From an uncultured Bryobacterales bacterium (GTDB lineage: Bacteria; Acidobacteriota; Terriglobia; Bryobacterales; Bryobacteraceae): a stretch of 64,000 nt of DNA. Shown piece after piece: positions 25,391-34,459 of the stretch. The notes below the pieces were generated by a model. It saw nothing but the letters and a program-made list of their open reading frames with translations, did not search any database and was not told the origin of the DNA. The position numbers and the translations under genes are program-made. The stretch is taken from contig CALGAR010000046.1 in the NCBI GenBank assembly GCA_937959285.1, positions 58,231 through 122,230 on the forward strand, read 5' to 3'. Within the stretch, counting starts at the first letter, position 1; each line of letters opens with the position of its first letter.

Positions 25391-27412
25391 ATGAGAGCCG
25401 TCGCCCTGCTCGTCCTCCTTTTCACTGCTTGCGCCGCCCCTGCGGCAGAGCGTGAAAGCCTGAGAGCCCTCCTTGATGAGTCCTGCAAGCCCTGCGAGGA
25501 CTTCTTCGAGTACGTGAACCGGAAGTGGCTCGCAGCTAATCCAATCCCGCCCTCGCAAAGCCGGTGGGGAAGACTGAGCAAGATGGTGGATGACAACCGG
25601 GAGCGCCTGAAGAAAATCCTGGAGGAGATCTCGGCTGACGCCGAGGCCGGCAAGCTCGCGAAAGGTTCGCAGGAAGAGAAGATTGCCTACCTGTACGGAA
25701 GCTGCATGGACACAGGTACGCTCGCAAAGCGGGGAATCTCGGCAATTCGGGAGGACCTGGACCGGATCGCGGCGATTCGGGATATCGACGGCCTGAGCAA
25801 GGAAATCGTCCACCTGCTTGAAATTGGCGTCACGGCTCCAATCAGCCTGGACTCCACTTCCGATTTCAAAAACTCGAACGAGGTGATCGCGGAACTCTCG
25901 GCCGGCGGCCTTTCGCTGCCTGATCGCGACTTCTACTTCCGCACCGATGAGCGATCCGTGAAAATTCGCGAGGAGTTCAAGCAGCACGTCGTACGGATGC
26001 ACAAGCTTCTGGGGGATTCCGACGAACAGGCGGAAAAGGCTGCCGCCACCGTCATGGCCATCGAGACGCGCCTTGCGGGCAGCCGCCTGACAAACGTTGA
26101 GCGCCGTGACCCGTACAAGCGCTATAACCGGATGAGCCTGGCCGGCGTCTCGAAGCTCGCTCCCGCATTCGATTGGGTGGCGGCCTTCAGCCACTTTGGT
26201 CTTCCGCGCACCACGCCTGTGAACGTTACTGAACCGAAATTCTACGAGGCTTTCCAGAAGGAGCTGACGGGTACGCCGATCTCCGAGTGGAAGACATACC
26301 TTCGCTGGAGGCTGGTGAAGGCAATGGCGCCGCGGCTGAGCCAGGAGTTCGAGGACGAAGCCTTTGCCTTCGACGGCAAGGTGCTCCGAGGCGTCAAAGA
26401 GCAGCTCCCAAGATGGCAGCGATGCGCGGTTGTCGTCGATTCGTCGCTCGGTGAGGCCCTGGGCCAGGCATATGTCCGGAAGTACTTCCCGCCGGCCGCC
26501 AAGAAGCGGATGGACGAGCTGGTGACCAACATGAGGCTCACGCTGCGCGACGAGCTTTCGAAGGCGACGTGGTTGTCAGAAGAGACCAAACGGCAGGCAG
26601 TCGCAAAACTGGACCGAATTATTCCAAAAATCGGATATCCGGACAAATGGCGCGACTACTCGGCGCTGACCATCAACAAGGGCGAGTACGCCGAAAACAT
26701 GATCCGCGTGGCCCGTTTCCACCTGCGGCATGAGCTCAACAAGATCGGAAAGCCCCTCGACAAGACTGAATGGTTCATGACGCCGCCGACCGTCAACGCC
26801 TACTACAATCCGCAGTGGAACGAGATCGCCTTCCCTGCCGGTATCCTGCAGCCGCCATTCTTCGACATGGAAGCCGACGATGCCGAAAACTACGGCGCGA
26901 TCGGTGCCATCATCGGCCACGAAATCGGCCACGGATTCGACGATAAGGGGTCGCAGTTCGATGCGGAGGGCAATCTCCGGAACTGGTGGACGGATACGGA
27001 CCGTAAGAAGTTCGAAGAGCGGGCGGCGTGCATCGTGGAGCAGTTCGAGAGTTTCGAGGTGCAGCCAGGCCTGCGCCACATCGGCAAACTCGTTACGGGC
27101 GAGGCGCTGGGCGATCTCGGCGGGCTTAGGCTCGCCTACAAGGCCTACCACAGATCATTGAAGGGAAAGCCTGCTCCGGTCATCGACGGCCTGACCGGCG
27201 ATCAGCGCTTCTTCATCTCCTTTGCCCGTCTCTGGGGTGCCCAGGCAACCCAGGAGTACGAACGCCTTCAGTTACAGACGGATCCCCACCCTGTACCGAA
27301 GTCTCGCGCGAACGAGACGCTCAAAAACGTTCCGGAATTTCGGGAGGCCTTCGGGTGCAAACTGGGGGATCCCATGGTGCGCCCGCCGGAAAAACAATGC
27401 AAACTTTGGTAA
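25391..27412 (+). CDS. M13 (neprilysin-like) zinc endopeptidase, exported
   Basis: About 673 residues: signal peptide MRAVALLVLLFTACAAPA (possibly a lipoprotein Cys14, though the -3 residue is unusual), then the M13 N-terminal domain starting SCKPCEDFFEYVNRKW. The catalytic part has NAYYNPQWNEIAFPAGILQPP, the zinc motif HEIGH (His510, Glu511, His514) and the third ligand Glu571 in GEALGDLGGL. The C-terminus ends in the CxxW-type CKLW. M13 enzymes cut peptides in the periplasm or outside. The ATG chosen starts the signal peptide; an upstream in-frame TTG would add ten residues. Probable nutrient peptidase. Confidence 0.93.
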   Translation: MRAVALLVLLFTACAAPAAERESLRALLDESCKPCEDFFEYVNRKWLAANPIPPSQSRWGRLSKMVDDNRERLKKILEEISADAEAGKLAKGSQEEKIAYLYGSCMDTGTLAKRGISAIREDLDRIAAIRDIDGLSKEIVHLLEIGVTAPISLDSTSDFKNSNEVIAELSAGGLSLPDRDFYFRTDERSVKIREEFKQHVVRMHKLLGDSDEQAEKAAATVMAIETRLAGSRLTNVERRDPYKRYNRMSLAGVSKLAPAFDWVAAFSHFGLPRTTPVNVTEPKFYEAFQKELTGTPISEWKTYLRWRLVKAMAPRLSQEFEDEAFAFDGKVLRGVKEQLPRWQRCAVVVDSSLGEALGQAYVRKYFPPAAKKRMDELVTNMRLTLRDELSKATWLSEETKRQAVAKLDRIIPKIGYPDKWRDYSALTINKGEYAENMIRVARFHLRHELNKIGKPLDKTEWFMTPPTVNAYYNPQWNEIAFPAGILQPPFFDMEADDAENYGAIGAIIGHEIGHGFDDKGSQFDAEGNLRNWWTDTDRKKFEERAACIVEQFESFEVQPGLRHIGKLVTGEALGDLGGLRLAYKAYHRSLKGKPAPVIDGLTGDQRFFISFARLWGAQATQEYERLQLQTDPHPVPKSRANETLKNVPEFREAFGCKLGDPMVRPPEKQCKLW

Positions 27413-27780
27413 CCCGGATTTGGGTTTCCATTTTGCATATACCTGATTCAGAATATTCTAATTTTCAATTTCCACTTTTCATAATCATCAATAAGTAATT
27501 TTCCGCCACTAATCTAATCTTGAGTAATAGCCGTCCTATGATTTAACACTTATTGTTTTCAATAAGATGCTAACTATCTTGTTGCTTTAGGTCTTAACAA
27601 ATCTTTACAATCTTTTTGCAGCGAAATACGTCAGGAATCGTGCTTCAATGATGGCAGGGCTTAGTTTCGCTGCCTTGCATATACCCTGGCTGATCGTGCA
27701 ATTCGGCAGTCAGGGGATCTGTAGTTGGCCATTGTTGTCGAATGCTGTATGCGACGACAAGCTCATTCAGGGGAATACAA
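27413..27780 (+). other. AT-rich intergenic leader before a TonB receptor
   Basis: About 370 bases without a gene. The first 200 are far richer in A/T than the surrounding coding DNA and include CTTATTG-TTTT-CAATAAG, a perfect 7-bp inverted repeat (27549-27566). A later part is of normal composition and holds no frame I can support. The region likely contains the receptor promoter and regulator sites, and its AT-richness would suit a nucleoid-protein-controlled promoter; this is inference. Confidence 0.5.
27582..27611 (+). promoter_or_regulatory. Possible sigma-70-type promoter of the large TonB receptor
   Basis: TTGCTT and TACAAT are separated by 18 bases in the AT-rich leader, about 170 bases before the start codon. 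The -10 box is one base from consensus (5 of 6) and the -35 box is weak. The inverted repeat CTTATTG/CAATAAG lies just upstream and could be an operator. Confidence 0.3.
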
Positions 27781-30700
27781 ATGAGGTTTTGCCTTAATGC
27801 CTTGTGCCGCGGAAGCGCGGCGTTATTATTCCTGTTGTTTGCCTCGTTACCACAGGTAGCAAAGGCCCAGGTGCTCTACGGGTCCGTAGTAGGGACAGTA
27901 GAAGATCAATCTGGAGCCGTTGTACCGAACGCGACTGTCACGATTGTGAACAAGCAGACCGGACAGACGCGTGAGATCACTTCGGATGCTTCTGGAAACT
28001 ACAACATCACGAACGTTCTGCCGGGAACCTATGACGTCCGTGTGACGGCTTCGGGTTTCCGGACAGCGGTCAGGGAGAGTCTCGACGTCTCTGCGGGTAA
28101 CGTAGCGCGCGTCGACTTCAAGATGGAGGTCGGTCAGGTTTCGGAGTCGATCAGCGTGTCTGCGTCGGTCGTTCAACTGCAGACTGACAAGGCCGGCACT
28201 CAGGTTCAGATCACAACGAAGCCGGTTGAAACGCTGCCTCTGAGCGCCTATCGGAACTATCAGACGCTCATCAACCTGGTTCCGGGCGCGACGCCGGCTA
28301 CCACGCAGAACTCCGCCACCGACACCCCGGGCCGTTCGCTGGCAACGAACATTAACGGTACCGCCAAGAACATGAACACGACCCGCACGGACGGCGCAGT
28401 GAACGTGAACATCTGGCTGCCGCACCACAATGCCTACGTCGCTCCGTCCGAGACGATCGCCGAAGTCAGCGTGAACACGACGGCGCTCGACGCAGAGCTG
28501 GGCAGCGCCGGCGGCGCGGCCATTAACGTCGTCACCAAGTCTGGTACGAACGACCTCCACGGCAGCGCCTGGGAGTATCACAACAACCAGGAGATGAAGG
28601 CGCGGCCCTACTTCATGCCCTCCACTCAGGACAAGCCGAGGGACACGCTGAACATCTTCGGAGCGACCCTGGGCGGTCCGGTTATCAAGAACAAGCTGTT
28701 CTACTTCGGTGCTTATGAGGGAACCCGTCAGCGCACTGGCGGATCGGGCATTTTCGATGTTCCGACCCAGCGCGTTCGGAGCGGCGATTTCAGCCAGAGC
28801 GGTACGACCATCTACGATCCGCTGACTGGCTCCCCGTTCCCGGGCAACGTGATTCCGTCAAATCGCATCAGCAACGCTGCCCGAATCCTGATGGAGAAAC
28901 TTCCGCAGCCGAACCTGCCTGGCGAGCGGCAGAACTACTTTGCGGGTGCAACCGGTATCTTCGACCGCAACAACTACGACTACAAGATCAACTGGAACCG
29001 CAACGAGCGTCACTCGATCTGGGGCAAGTCCTCGTACCTCGTTGCTGACGTCACTGGCTATGGCGCGTTCGGCGAGCTCATCGGACCGAGCGTGGTTCAG
29101 GATCCTGGTACGGGCCACACGTTCACGCAGCTCCACACGATCGGCCACACCTACACCATCTCGCCGACCTTCCTGTTGGAGCAGACCGTCGGCTTCACAC
29201 GGCAAAGCCAGCACGTCATTGGTCTTGACTACGGAACCAACTGGGGTACTGACGTTCTCGGTATTCCGGGCACGAACGGAGCCGACATCCGCTACAGCGG
29301 AATGCCGAACTTCAATTTCGGATATAGCAACGTCGGCAACTCCCAGACCTGGATCCCGATGTGGCGTGTTGAGCAGACCACCACGCACAGCACCAACTTC
29401 AGCCTCATCAAGGGTGCGCACGACATCCGCTTTGGCTTCAACCTTGTCCGGTTTAACCTGAACCACTGGCAGCCGGAAACGGGGAACCCGAGAGGCAACT
29501 TCGACTTCAACGGGAACCTCACCTCGGGCGGCCAAACGCCAACCCCCTACAACACGTTTGCTGCCTTCCTGCTGGGCATGCCCCGCACCGTCAGCAAGAG
29601 CCTTCAGTACATCGACATGACCGGCCGAGAGTGGCAGTTTGACTGGTACCTCCGCGACCGCTGGCAGGTCTCGCGCAAGCTGACGCTGAGCCTGGGCGTG
29701 AAGTACGCCTACTACCCGCTCATGAAGCGCCGTGGTTCCGGCCTCGAAAGGCTTGATCCCGAGACCGGTTTGGTTTACCTGGGTGGACGCGGAGACATCC
29801 AGGAAGATGCCGGCATTCAGATCAACACTCCCGGATTTGCGCCGACCGTTGGCGTCGCTTACCGTGTGAATGACAGCATGGTGATTCGCTCGGGCTACGG
29901 CCTCACCTGGGATCCGCTGCCCTTCTCCCGGCCGTTGCGCGGATTCTATCCGTACACGATTACCGCGGAGTTCACGTCGCCGACCGAGAACCAGGCCGTC
30001 ACCACCCTGGATCAGGGCATCCCGGCGTTCACCGGACCCGATCTCAGCAGCGGTGTGGTTCAACTGCCGAATAGCGTGACGACAAGGAGCCCGTGGGGCA
30101 ACATCAACCGCGGGTACATCCAGAGCTGGAACTTCACGATCGAAAACAGGCTCCCGAGCAACATCGTCACCACAGTCGCTTATGTCGGCACGCAGAGCAC
30201 GAACATGCTCGCCGAGCGCAACATCAACGCTGGCGCGCCTGGCACGCCAAACACTCAGCTTCCGTATGCGCTGAAGTACGGGCGGACCATCGGGCTCGCG
30301 ATGTGGGACGGCTGGCTCAGCTCCAACTATCACTCGCTGCAGGTCAGCCTCAACCGTCAGTTCTCGAACGGGCTGTTCCTGAAGGGCGCCTATACCTTCA
30401 GCAAGGCCATCAATATGACGGACGAGAACGGGTGGGCTTCGGTGTCCTGGAACTGGGGTCCCTCGATTGAGCGGAACCGTGCCCTCGCTGGATACCACCG
30501 GTCTCACATCCTCCAGCTCGCCTACGTCTACGAGCTTCCGTTCGGAAAGGGCAAGCCCTTCTTCACCGACGGTCTGATCGGCAGGATCGTGGGCAACTGG
30601 TCTGTCAGCGGAATGTTCTACGCTTACACCGGCAATCCGTTCACCTTGAGCGGCGGCGGAGCTTGCAACTGCCCTGGCGGCACGCAAACCCCGAATCAGG

Positions 30701-31038
30701 TGAAGGCTGATGTGAAGAAGATCGGGAACTTCGGTCCGGGTCAATACTACTACGACCCGACGGCCTTCGCTGCCGGTCCGGCGAACCAGTTCGGCAATGT
30801 CGGCCGGAACACCCTGATCGGCCCCGGCCGCATTGGCACGGACATGAGCCTCGCCCGAATCTTCCCGATCAGCGAGCGCTTCAAGCTCGAGCTCCGCGGC
30901 GATGCCTTCAACCTGACCAACACGCCGGCGTTCTCGAATCCGATCGCGAACGTGACGGATCCGAACTTCATGCAGGTGCGTTCGACGGTTGCTCTCAGCG
31001 AGCGTCAGCTCCGCGTGGGCGCCGTGCTTCGCTTCTAG
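27781..31038 (+). CDS. Oar-like TonB-dependent receptor with carboxypeptidase-like N-terminal domain
   Basis: About 1085 residues. Signal peptide (MRFCLNALCRGSAALLFLLF to VAKAQ), then a carboxypeptidase-regulatory-like beta domain (VVGTVEDQSGAVVPNATVTI, SGNYNITNVLPGTYDVRVTA), a plug with INLVPGATPATTQNSATD and AGGAAINVVTKSGTNDLHGS, and a long beta barrel ending in RQLRVGAVLRF. This is the Oar/SusC-like receptor class expanded in Solibacter-type Acidobacteria, probably for polymers or peptides. The ATG with an AGGGG box eight bases upstream is preferred to an earlier TTG. It is followed by a strong terminator, so it forms a single-gene unit. Confidence 0.92.
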   Translation: MRFCLNALCRGSAALLFLLFASLPQVAKAQVLYGSVVGTVEDQSGAVVPNATVTIVNKQTGQTREITSDASGNYNITNVLPGTYDVRVTASGFRTAVRESLDVSAGNVARVDFKMEVGQVSESISVSASVVQLQTDKAGTQVQITTKPVETLPLSAYRNYQTLINLVPGATPATTQNSATDTPGRSLATNINGTAKNMNTTRTDGAVNVNIWLPHHNAYVAPSETIAEVSVNTTALDAELGSAGGAAINVVTKSGTNDLHGSAWEYHNNQEMKARPYFMPSTQDKPRDTLNIFGATLGGPVIKNKLFYFGAYEGTRQRTGGSGIFDVPTQRVRSGDFSQSGTTIYDPLTGSPFPGNVIPSNRISNAARILMEKLPQPNLPGERQNYFAGATGIFDRNNYDYKINWNRNERHSIWGKSSYLVADVTGYGAFGELIGPSVVQDPGTGHTFTQLHTIGHTYTISPTFLLEQTVGFTRQSQHVIGLDYGTNWGTDVLGIPGTNGADIRYSGMPNFNFGYSNVGNSQTWIPMWRVEQTTTHSTNFSLIKGAHDIRFGFNLVRFNLNHWQPETGNPRGNFDFNGNLTSGGQTPTPYNTFAAFLLGMPRTVSKSLQYIDMTGREWQFDWYLRDRWQVSRKLTLSLGVKYAYYPLMKRRGSGLERLDPETGLVYLGGRGDIQEDAGIQINTPGFAPTVGVAYRVNDSMVIRSGYGLTWDPLPFSRPLRGFYPYTITAEFTSPTENQAVTTLDQGIPAFTGPDLSSGVVQLPNSVTTRSPWGNINRGYIQSWNFTIENRLPSNIVTTVAYVGTQSTNMLAERNINAGAPGTPNTQLPYALKYGRTIGLAMWDGWLSSNYHSLQVSLNRQFSNGLFLKGAYTFSKAINMTDENGWASVSWNWGPSIERNRALAGYHRSHILQLAYVYELPFGKGKPFFTDGLIGRIVGNWSVSGMFYAYTGNPFTLSGGGACNCPGGTQTPNQVKADVKKIGNFGPGQYYYDPTAFAAGPANQFGNVGRNTLIGPGRIGTDMSLARIFPISERFKLELRGDAFNLTNTPAFSNPIANVTDPNFMQVRSTVALSERQLRVGAVLRF

Positions 31039-31063
31039 CAGAAAGCCGGCTCGGCTGTTCGAC

Positions 31064-31095
31064 GGGCGCAGGGTCTTCGGGCCCTGCGCCCTTTT
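31064..31095 (+). terminator. Rho-independent terminator
   Basis: GGGCGCAGGG and CCCTGCGCCC form a perfect 10-bp stem, extendable by a T-G and a C-G pair to close a UUCG tetraloop, and TTTT follows. It ends the TonB receptor unit and sits before the convergent Gfo/Idh gene. Confidence 0.92.
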
Positions 31096-31105
31096 CATTT
31101 GAGGG

Positions 31106-32449
31106 CTAGACTTTGTCGGGCTCGGGGTGAATCCAGGGCTTGCGGTATGGCCTGCGCATCAGCCGTGTCGCTTCCTCATCTCCGACGATTCGCTGTCTGT
31201 GCGGATCGATTGTCAGCGACCGTCCAAGGTTCAGTGAGAGATTCGCCAGAATGCAGCTTGCAGTGGAGATGTGCCCCTCTTCGATATCGGCGACCGGTTT
31301 CGTGCCGGCATCAATCGCAGCCAGGAAATTCTTCATGTGGTACCGGATTGCCGGAGCCACGTGCCTCTCGAGATCCTTCTCGGTTTTGTCCTCCGGGTAT
31401 TGTTCCAGCTCGTAGGTGACGTCGCGATGAATCGGCTCTCCCTGTAACGGGATGAAGTCGTAGCTCATCACGCTTGCCTTCAGCGTTCCCTTGTCACCGT
31501 AGAAAGTGGCGCCCCAAGGATATTTGGGATCGGGCGGATGGCCCCAGGTTCGGTGCTGCCAGACGACCTTGACTTCACCAAAGTCGAAGGTGGCGGTCTG
31601 CGTATCGGAGATATTCGCCTTGCTCTCCTTGTCGACCAGAATGCCGCCGGTTGACGAGATCGTTTTCGGCCAGCCGAGACCCAGCATCCAGCGCACCATG
31701 TCCAGCATATGGATGCACATGTCGCCGACGATGCCGTTGCCGTACTCCATGAAAGCCCGCCAGCGCCTCGGGTGGACGAGTTCGTTGTACGGGCGCATGG
31801 GAGCGGGGCCAGTCCACATTTCGTAGTCGAGGTACTCGGGCGGCGCCGTGTCCGGCGGGTTATTCCGCGCGCGCATGTGGTAATAGCAGTAGATCTCTAC
31901 CAGCCCGATCTTGCCGAGCCTGCCTTCTCGCAGGATCGTGTCCTTCGCCTCGACGAGGTGCGGCGTGCTGCGCCGCTGAGTTCCCACCTGCACGACGCGG
32001 TTATATTTCCGGGCGGCTGCAACCATAGCCTGCCCTTCCACCACATCCACGCTGATCGGCTTCTGGACGTAGACGTGCGCGCCGGCTTTGACGGCTTCGA
32101 TCATCGGAAGGGCGTGCCAGTGGTCGGGCGTGGCGATCAGGACAATGTCAAGGTCCTTCTCCTTGAGCATCTCGCGGTAGTCCGAGTACGTCCGCGGCCG
32201 CTTCTTCGACCGCTGCCGGGCTGCTACGATATCCGCGGCCTCGCTGAGCATGCGCTTGTCGACGTCACAAAGCGAGACGACTTCAACGGGAGCTACCTGA
32301 ATCAAGCGCAAGAGATCGCACTTGCCGTACCAGCCCGTGCCGATCAGTCCAACCCGCCTGGGCTTCTGGTCAGCATATGCAACTGCGCCTCCCGCGGCTG
32401 ATAATGCAAGCCCGGCAGCGCTGGAATGGAGAAATTGCCGTCGATCCAT
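31106..32449 (-). CDS. Tat-exported Gfo/Idh/MocA-family oxidoreductase
   Basis: 447 residues. The N-terminus MDRRQFLHSSAAGLALSAAGG is a Tat-like signal. The Rossmann domain has VGLIGTGWYGKCDLL, VVSLCDVDKRML, IVLIATPDHWHALPMIEA and the family segment AGAHVYVQKPISVDVVEGQAM (EKP replaced by QKP). The C-terminal half (EMWTGPAPMRPYNELVHPRR, YGNGIVGDMCIHMLDMVRWM) matches the exported Acidobacteria/Planctomycetes subgroup. Such enzymes are NAD(P)-dependent sugar or inositol dehydrogenases, many acting on released sugar derivatives. It is a single gene here with no obvious sugar partner. Confidence 0.9.
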   Translation of the reverse strand: MDRRQFLHSSAAGLALSAAGGAVAYADQKPRRVGLIGTGWYGKCDLLRLIQVAPVEVVSLCDVDKRMLSEAADIVAARQRSKKRPRTYSDYREMLKEKDLDIVLIATPDHWHALPMIEAVKAGAHVYVQKPISVDVVEGQAMVAAARKYNRVVQVGTQRRSTPHLVEAKDTILREGRLGKIGLVEIYCYYHMRARNNPPDTAPPEYLDYEMWTGPAPMRPYNELVHPRRWRAFMEYGNGIVGDMCIHMLDMVRWMLGLGWPKTISSTGGILVDKESKANISDTQTATFDFGEVKVVWQHRTWGHPPDPKYPWGATFYGDKGTLKASVMSYDFIPLQGEPIHRDVTYELEQYPEDKTEKDLERHVAPAIRYHMKNFLAAIDAGTKPVADIEEGHISTASCILANLSLNLGRSLTIDPHRQRIVGDEEATRLMRRPYRKPWIHPEPDKV

Positions 32450-32558
32450 GTACGAATGCCCTCCTCACAAAGCCCAAAGGCGATGATGATATTCAGAGAC
32501 AGTATAAGCGCGTTGCGAATGCTTCGCGAACCTGGCGAGCGTGGAGTCTGGCGGCGCA

Positions 32559-33989
32559 ATGGCGGAAAACTATGACGCAGTGGTCGTTGGCAGCGGGCCC
32601 AACGGCTTGAGCGCGGCGATTGAACTGGCTCGTCAGGAGCTCAGCGTCTGTGTCCTTGAAGCGTCGGAAAGGATTGGCGGAGGCACACGGTCCGCGGAAT
32701 TGACGGAACCCGGCTTTATCCACGATATCTGCTCCGCGATCCATCCGCTCGCCGGCGTGTCTCCTTTCTTCCGGGAAATCGGCCTGATCGAAGGCGACGT
32801 ATCCTGGGTTCACCCTCCGGCGGCGCTGGCGCATCCCTTTGAAGATGGAACGGCCGGCATCGTCTACCCCTCGCTGGAACGCACCGCAGAGGAACTCGGC
32901 GCTGATGGGCCTGCTTATGCGCGGCTGTTCGAGCCGTTGCTGCGAAGCCCGGTCGCGCTCTTCGAGGAGGTGCTCCGGCCCGTCCGAATTCCGAAAAGGC
33001 CTCTCCTGATGGCCCGGTTTGGGCTGCATGCCATTGAGTCCTGCACCAGCCTCGCGCGACGTGCCTTTCGAGGAGAGACAGCGAAAGCTTTGTTTGCTGG
33101 CTGCGCGGCGCACGCCTCCGTTCCTCTGGATTTTGCAGGCACGTCCGCGTTCGCGTTGACGCTTCTCCTTGCGGCGCATGCTTATGGCTGGCCCTGCGCA
33201 CGCGGAGGCTCCCAGTCGATTGCGAACGCTCTTGAGACACGGCTGAAAGCGTTCGGCGGCGAAATCAGAACGGGAGTTCAGGTCCGATCGCTGAAAGACC
33301 TCCCGAACTTCCGCGCTGTTCTCTTTGACCTTCCGCCAAAGAGGGTCGTGGAGATCGCCGGTTCCGAACTGCCAACGCGGTTCCTGGCCCGGATGCTTTG
33401 TTTCCGGCACGGTCCCGGCGTGTTTAAGGCGGACTGGGCTCTCGACGGACCGATTCCGTGGAAGAATCCTGAATGTTCCCTTGCTGCAACCGTTCATCTG
33501 GGAGGGACCCTGGGAGAGATTGCGGAATCAGAGAGAAAGGTTTGGCAAGGAGGGCATCCATCCAAGCCGTTCGTGCTCCTGGCGCAACCGAGTCTCTTTG
33601 ACCCGACAAGAGCGCCTCACGGCAAGCACACCGTCTGGGCTTACTGCCACGTTCCGAACGGAGATCGAACGGATCTTACCGATGTGATGGAAGCTCAGAT
33701 TGAGCGTTTCGCGCCGGGCTTTCGCAAGCGGATTCTTGCCCGCCACACCTTCACTGCAATGGAGCTCGAGCACTACAATCCGGCGCTGGTAGGCGGCGAT
33801 ATTGGGGGAGGCGCGAATGATCTGGCGAATCTTCTCGGGCGTCCGGTGCTTCGCTGGGATCCCTACTCGACGCCGAACAGGCGCATCTATCTTTGCGGCA
33901 GTTCCACGCCTCCGGGCGGCGGCGTTCATGGCATGTGTGGGTACTGGGCGGCTCGCTCTGCGCTCCGCCGGACTTTCGGCTTCACCTAG
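32559..33989 (+). CDS. FAD-dependent oxidoreductase, phytoene-desaturase-like
   Basis: About 476 residues. The dinucleotide motif VVGSGPNGLSAAIELARQ at the N-terminus and the matching C-terminal block RIYLCGSSTPPGGGVHGMCGYWAA are typical of carotenoid-isomerase/phytoene-desaturase-like (CrtI/PYNOD) flavoproteins, and SAELTEPGFIHDICSAIHP fits the same subgroup. No carotenoid gene cluster surrounds it, so a carotenoid role is not proven; many relatives are of unknown substrate. The ATG at MAENYDAVV is chosen because the family begins there; upstream GTG is less likely. Its end overlaps the convergent MmcQ/YjbR gene by four bases. Confidence 0.85.
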   Translation: MAENYDAVVVGSGPNGLSAAIELARQELSVCVLEASERIGGGTRSAELTEPGFIHDICSAIHPLAGVSPFFREIGLIEGDVSWVHPPAALAHPFEDGTAGIVYPSLERTAEELGADGPAYARLFEPLLRSPVALFEEVLRPVRIPKRPLLMARFGLHAIESCTSLARRAFRGETAKALFAGCAAHASVPLDFAGTSAFALTLLLAAHAYGWPCARGGSQSIANALETRLKAFGGEIRTGVQVRSLKDLPNFRAVLFDLPPKRVVEIAGSELPTRFLARMLCFRHGPGVFKADWALDGPIPWKNPECSLAATVHLGGTLGEIAESERKVWQGGHPSKPFVLLAQPSLFDPTRAPHGKHTVWAYCHVPNGDRTDLTDVMEAQIERFAPGFRKRILARHTFTAMELEHYNPALVGGDIGGGANDLANLLGRPVLRWDPYSTPNRRIYLCGSSTPPGGGVHGMCGYWAARSALRRTFGFT

Positions 33990-34345
33990 ATGCTGCCCTG
34001 CAAGGCCGTTCTCGTCTTCTTCGGCAGCTTCGCCAGAACCTGCTCATATGCTTGCCTGATCAGGCGGCGAATCTCCGCTGCGGGAAGGGCGTCCTCCGAT
34101 TCGAGCGACACCCAGTGAGCGCGTGCCAGGTACGGGGCAGGCACAATTCCCTCGCGCTCCGTGAGCTCTGCAAAATCTTCCGCGCTGCACTTGAAGGAGA
34201 GCCAGTGATCCTCAGGCTCCAGCGTGGCGATCGCGTACATCTTACCCCCAATCTTGAAGACAAGATTGTTTCCCCATTGAACCGTTTCCGTCGTGTGAGG
34301 CAGAGAAAGACAGTAGGCTCGAATCCAATCGATATTGGTGCCCAT
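33986..34345 (-). CDS. MmcQ/YjbR family protein
   Basis: About 119 residues beginning MGTNIDWIRAYCLSLPHTTE, with WGNNLVFKIGGKMYAI and HWLSFKCSAEDFAELTEREG, then APYLARAHWVSLE; these define the MmcQ/YjbR (cyanobacterial-type DNA-binding fold) family. It is a small cytoplasmic protein of uncertain role, with a DNA-binding-like fold. An alternative start six residues earlier is possible. It is divergent from the GAF regulator. Confidence 0.88.
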   Translation of the reverse strand: MGTNIDWIRAYCLSLPHTTETVQWGNNLVFKIGGKMYAIATLEPEDHWLSFKCSAEDFAELTEREGIVPAPYLARAHWVSLESEDALPAAEIRRLIRQAYEQVLAKLPKKTRTALQGSI

Positions 34346-34459
34346 TTTGCTAACGTACGCCACAATCTGGCTTGCTCTCTCACACGTGAATGGTTAATAT
34401 TCTTTAATGAAGATAGCTCCCAGATCGTATTTGGACCCGGGCTGTCTCTGGAGTTGGCA

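Noticed and set aside
28858..31098. A 746-codon open frame antisense to the large TonB receptor
   Set aside because: Its composition is Arg/Val/Ala/Glu-rich shadow text without domains, signal or ribosome binding site, and the sense strand encodes a textbook receptor; long antisense frames are expected in GC-rich genes.
32493..33497. A 334-codon minus-strand frame over the phytoene-desaturase-like gene
   Set aside because: Shadow of the FAD protein; no domain features.
33893..34459. Extension of the GAF regulator frame by about 190 codons upstream
   Set aside because: This stretch covers the MmcQ/YjbR gene on the other strand, and the frame has no recognisable domain before the GGAG-ATG start at MRESGFAEG.
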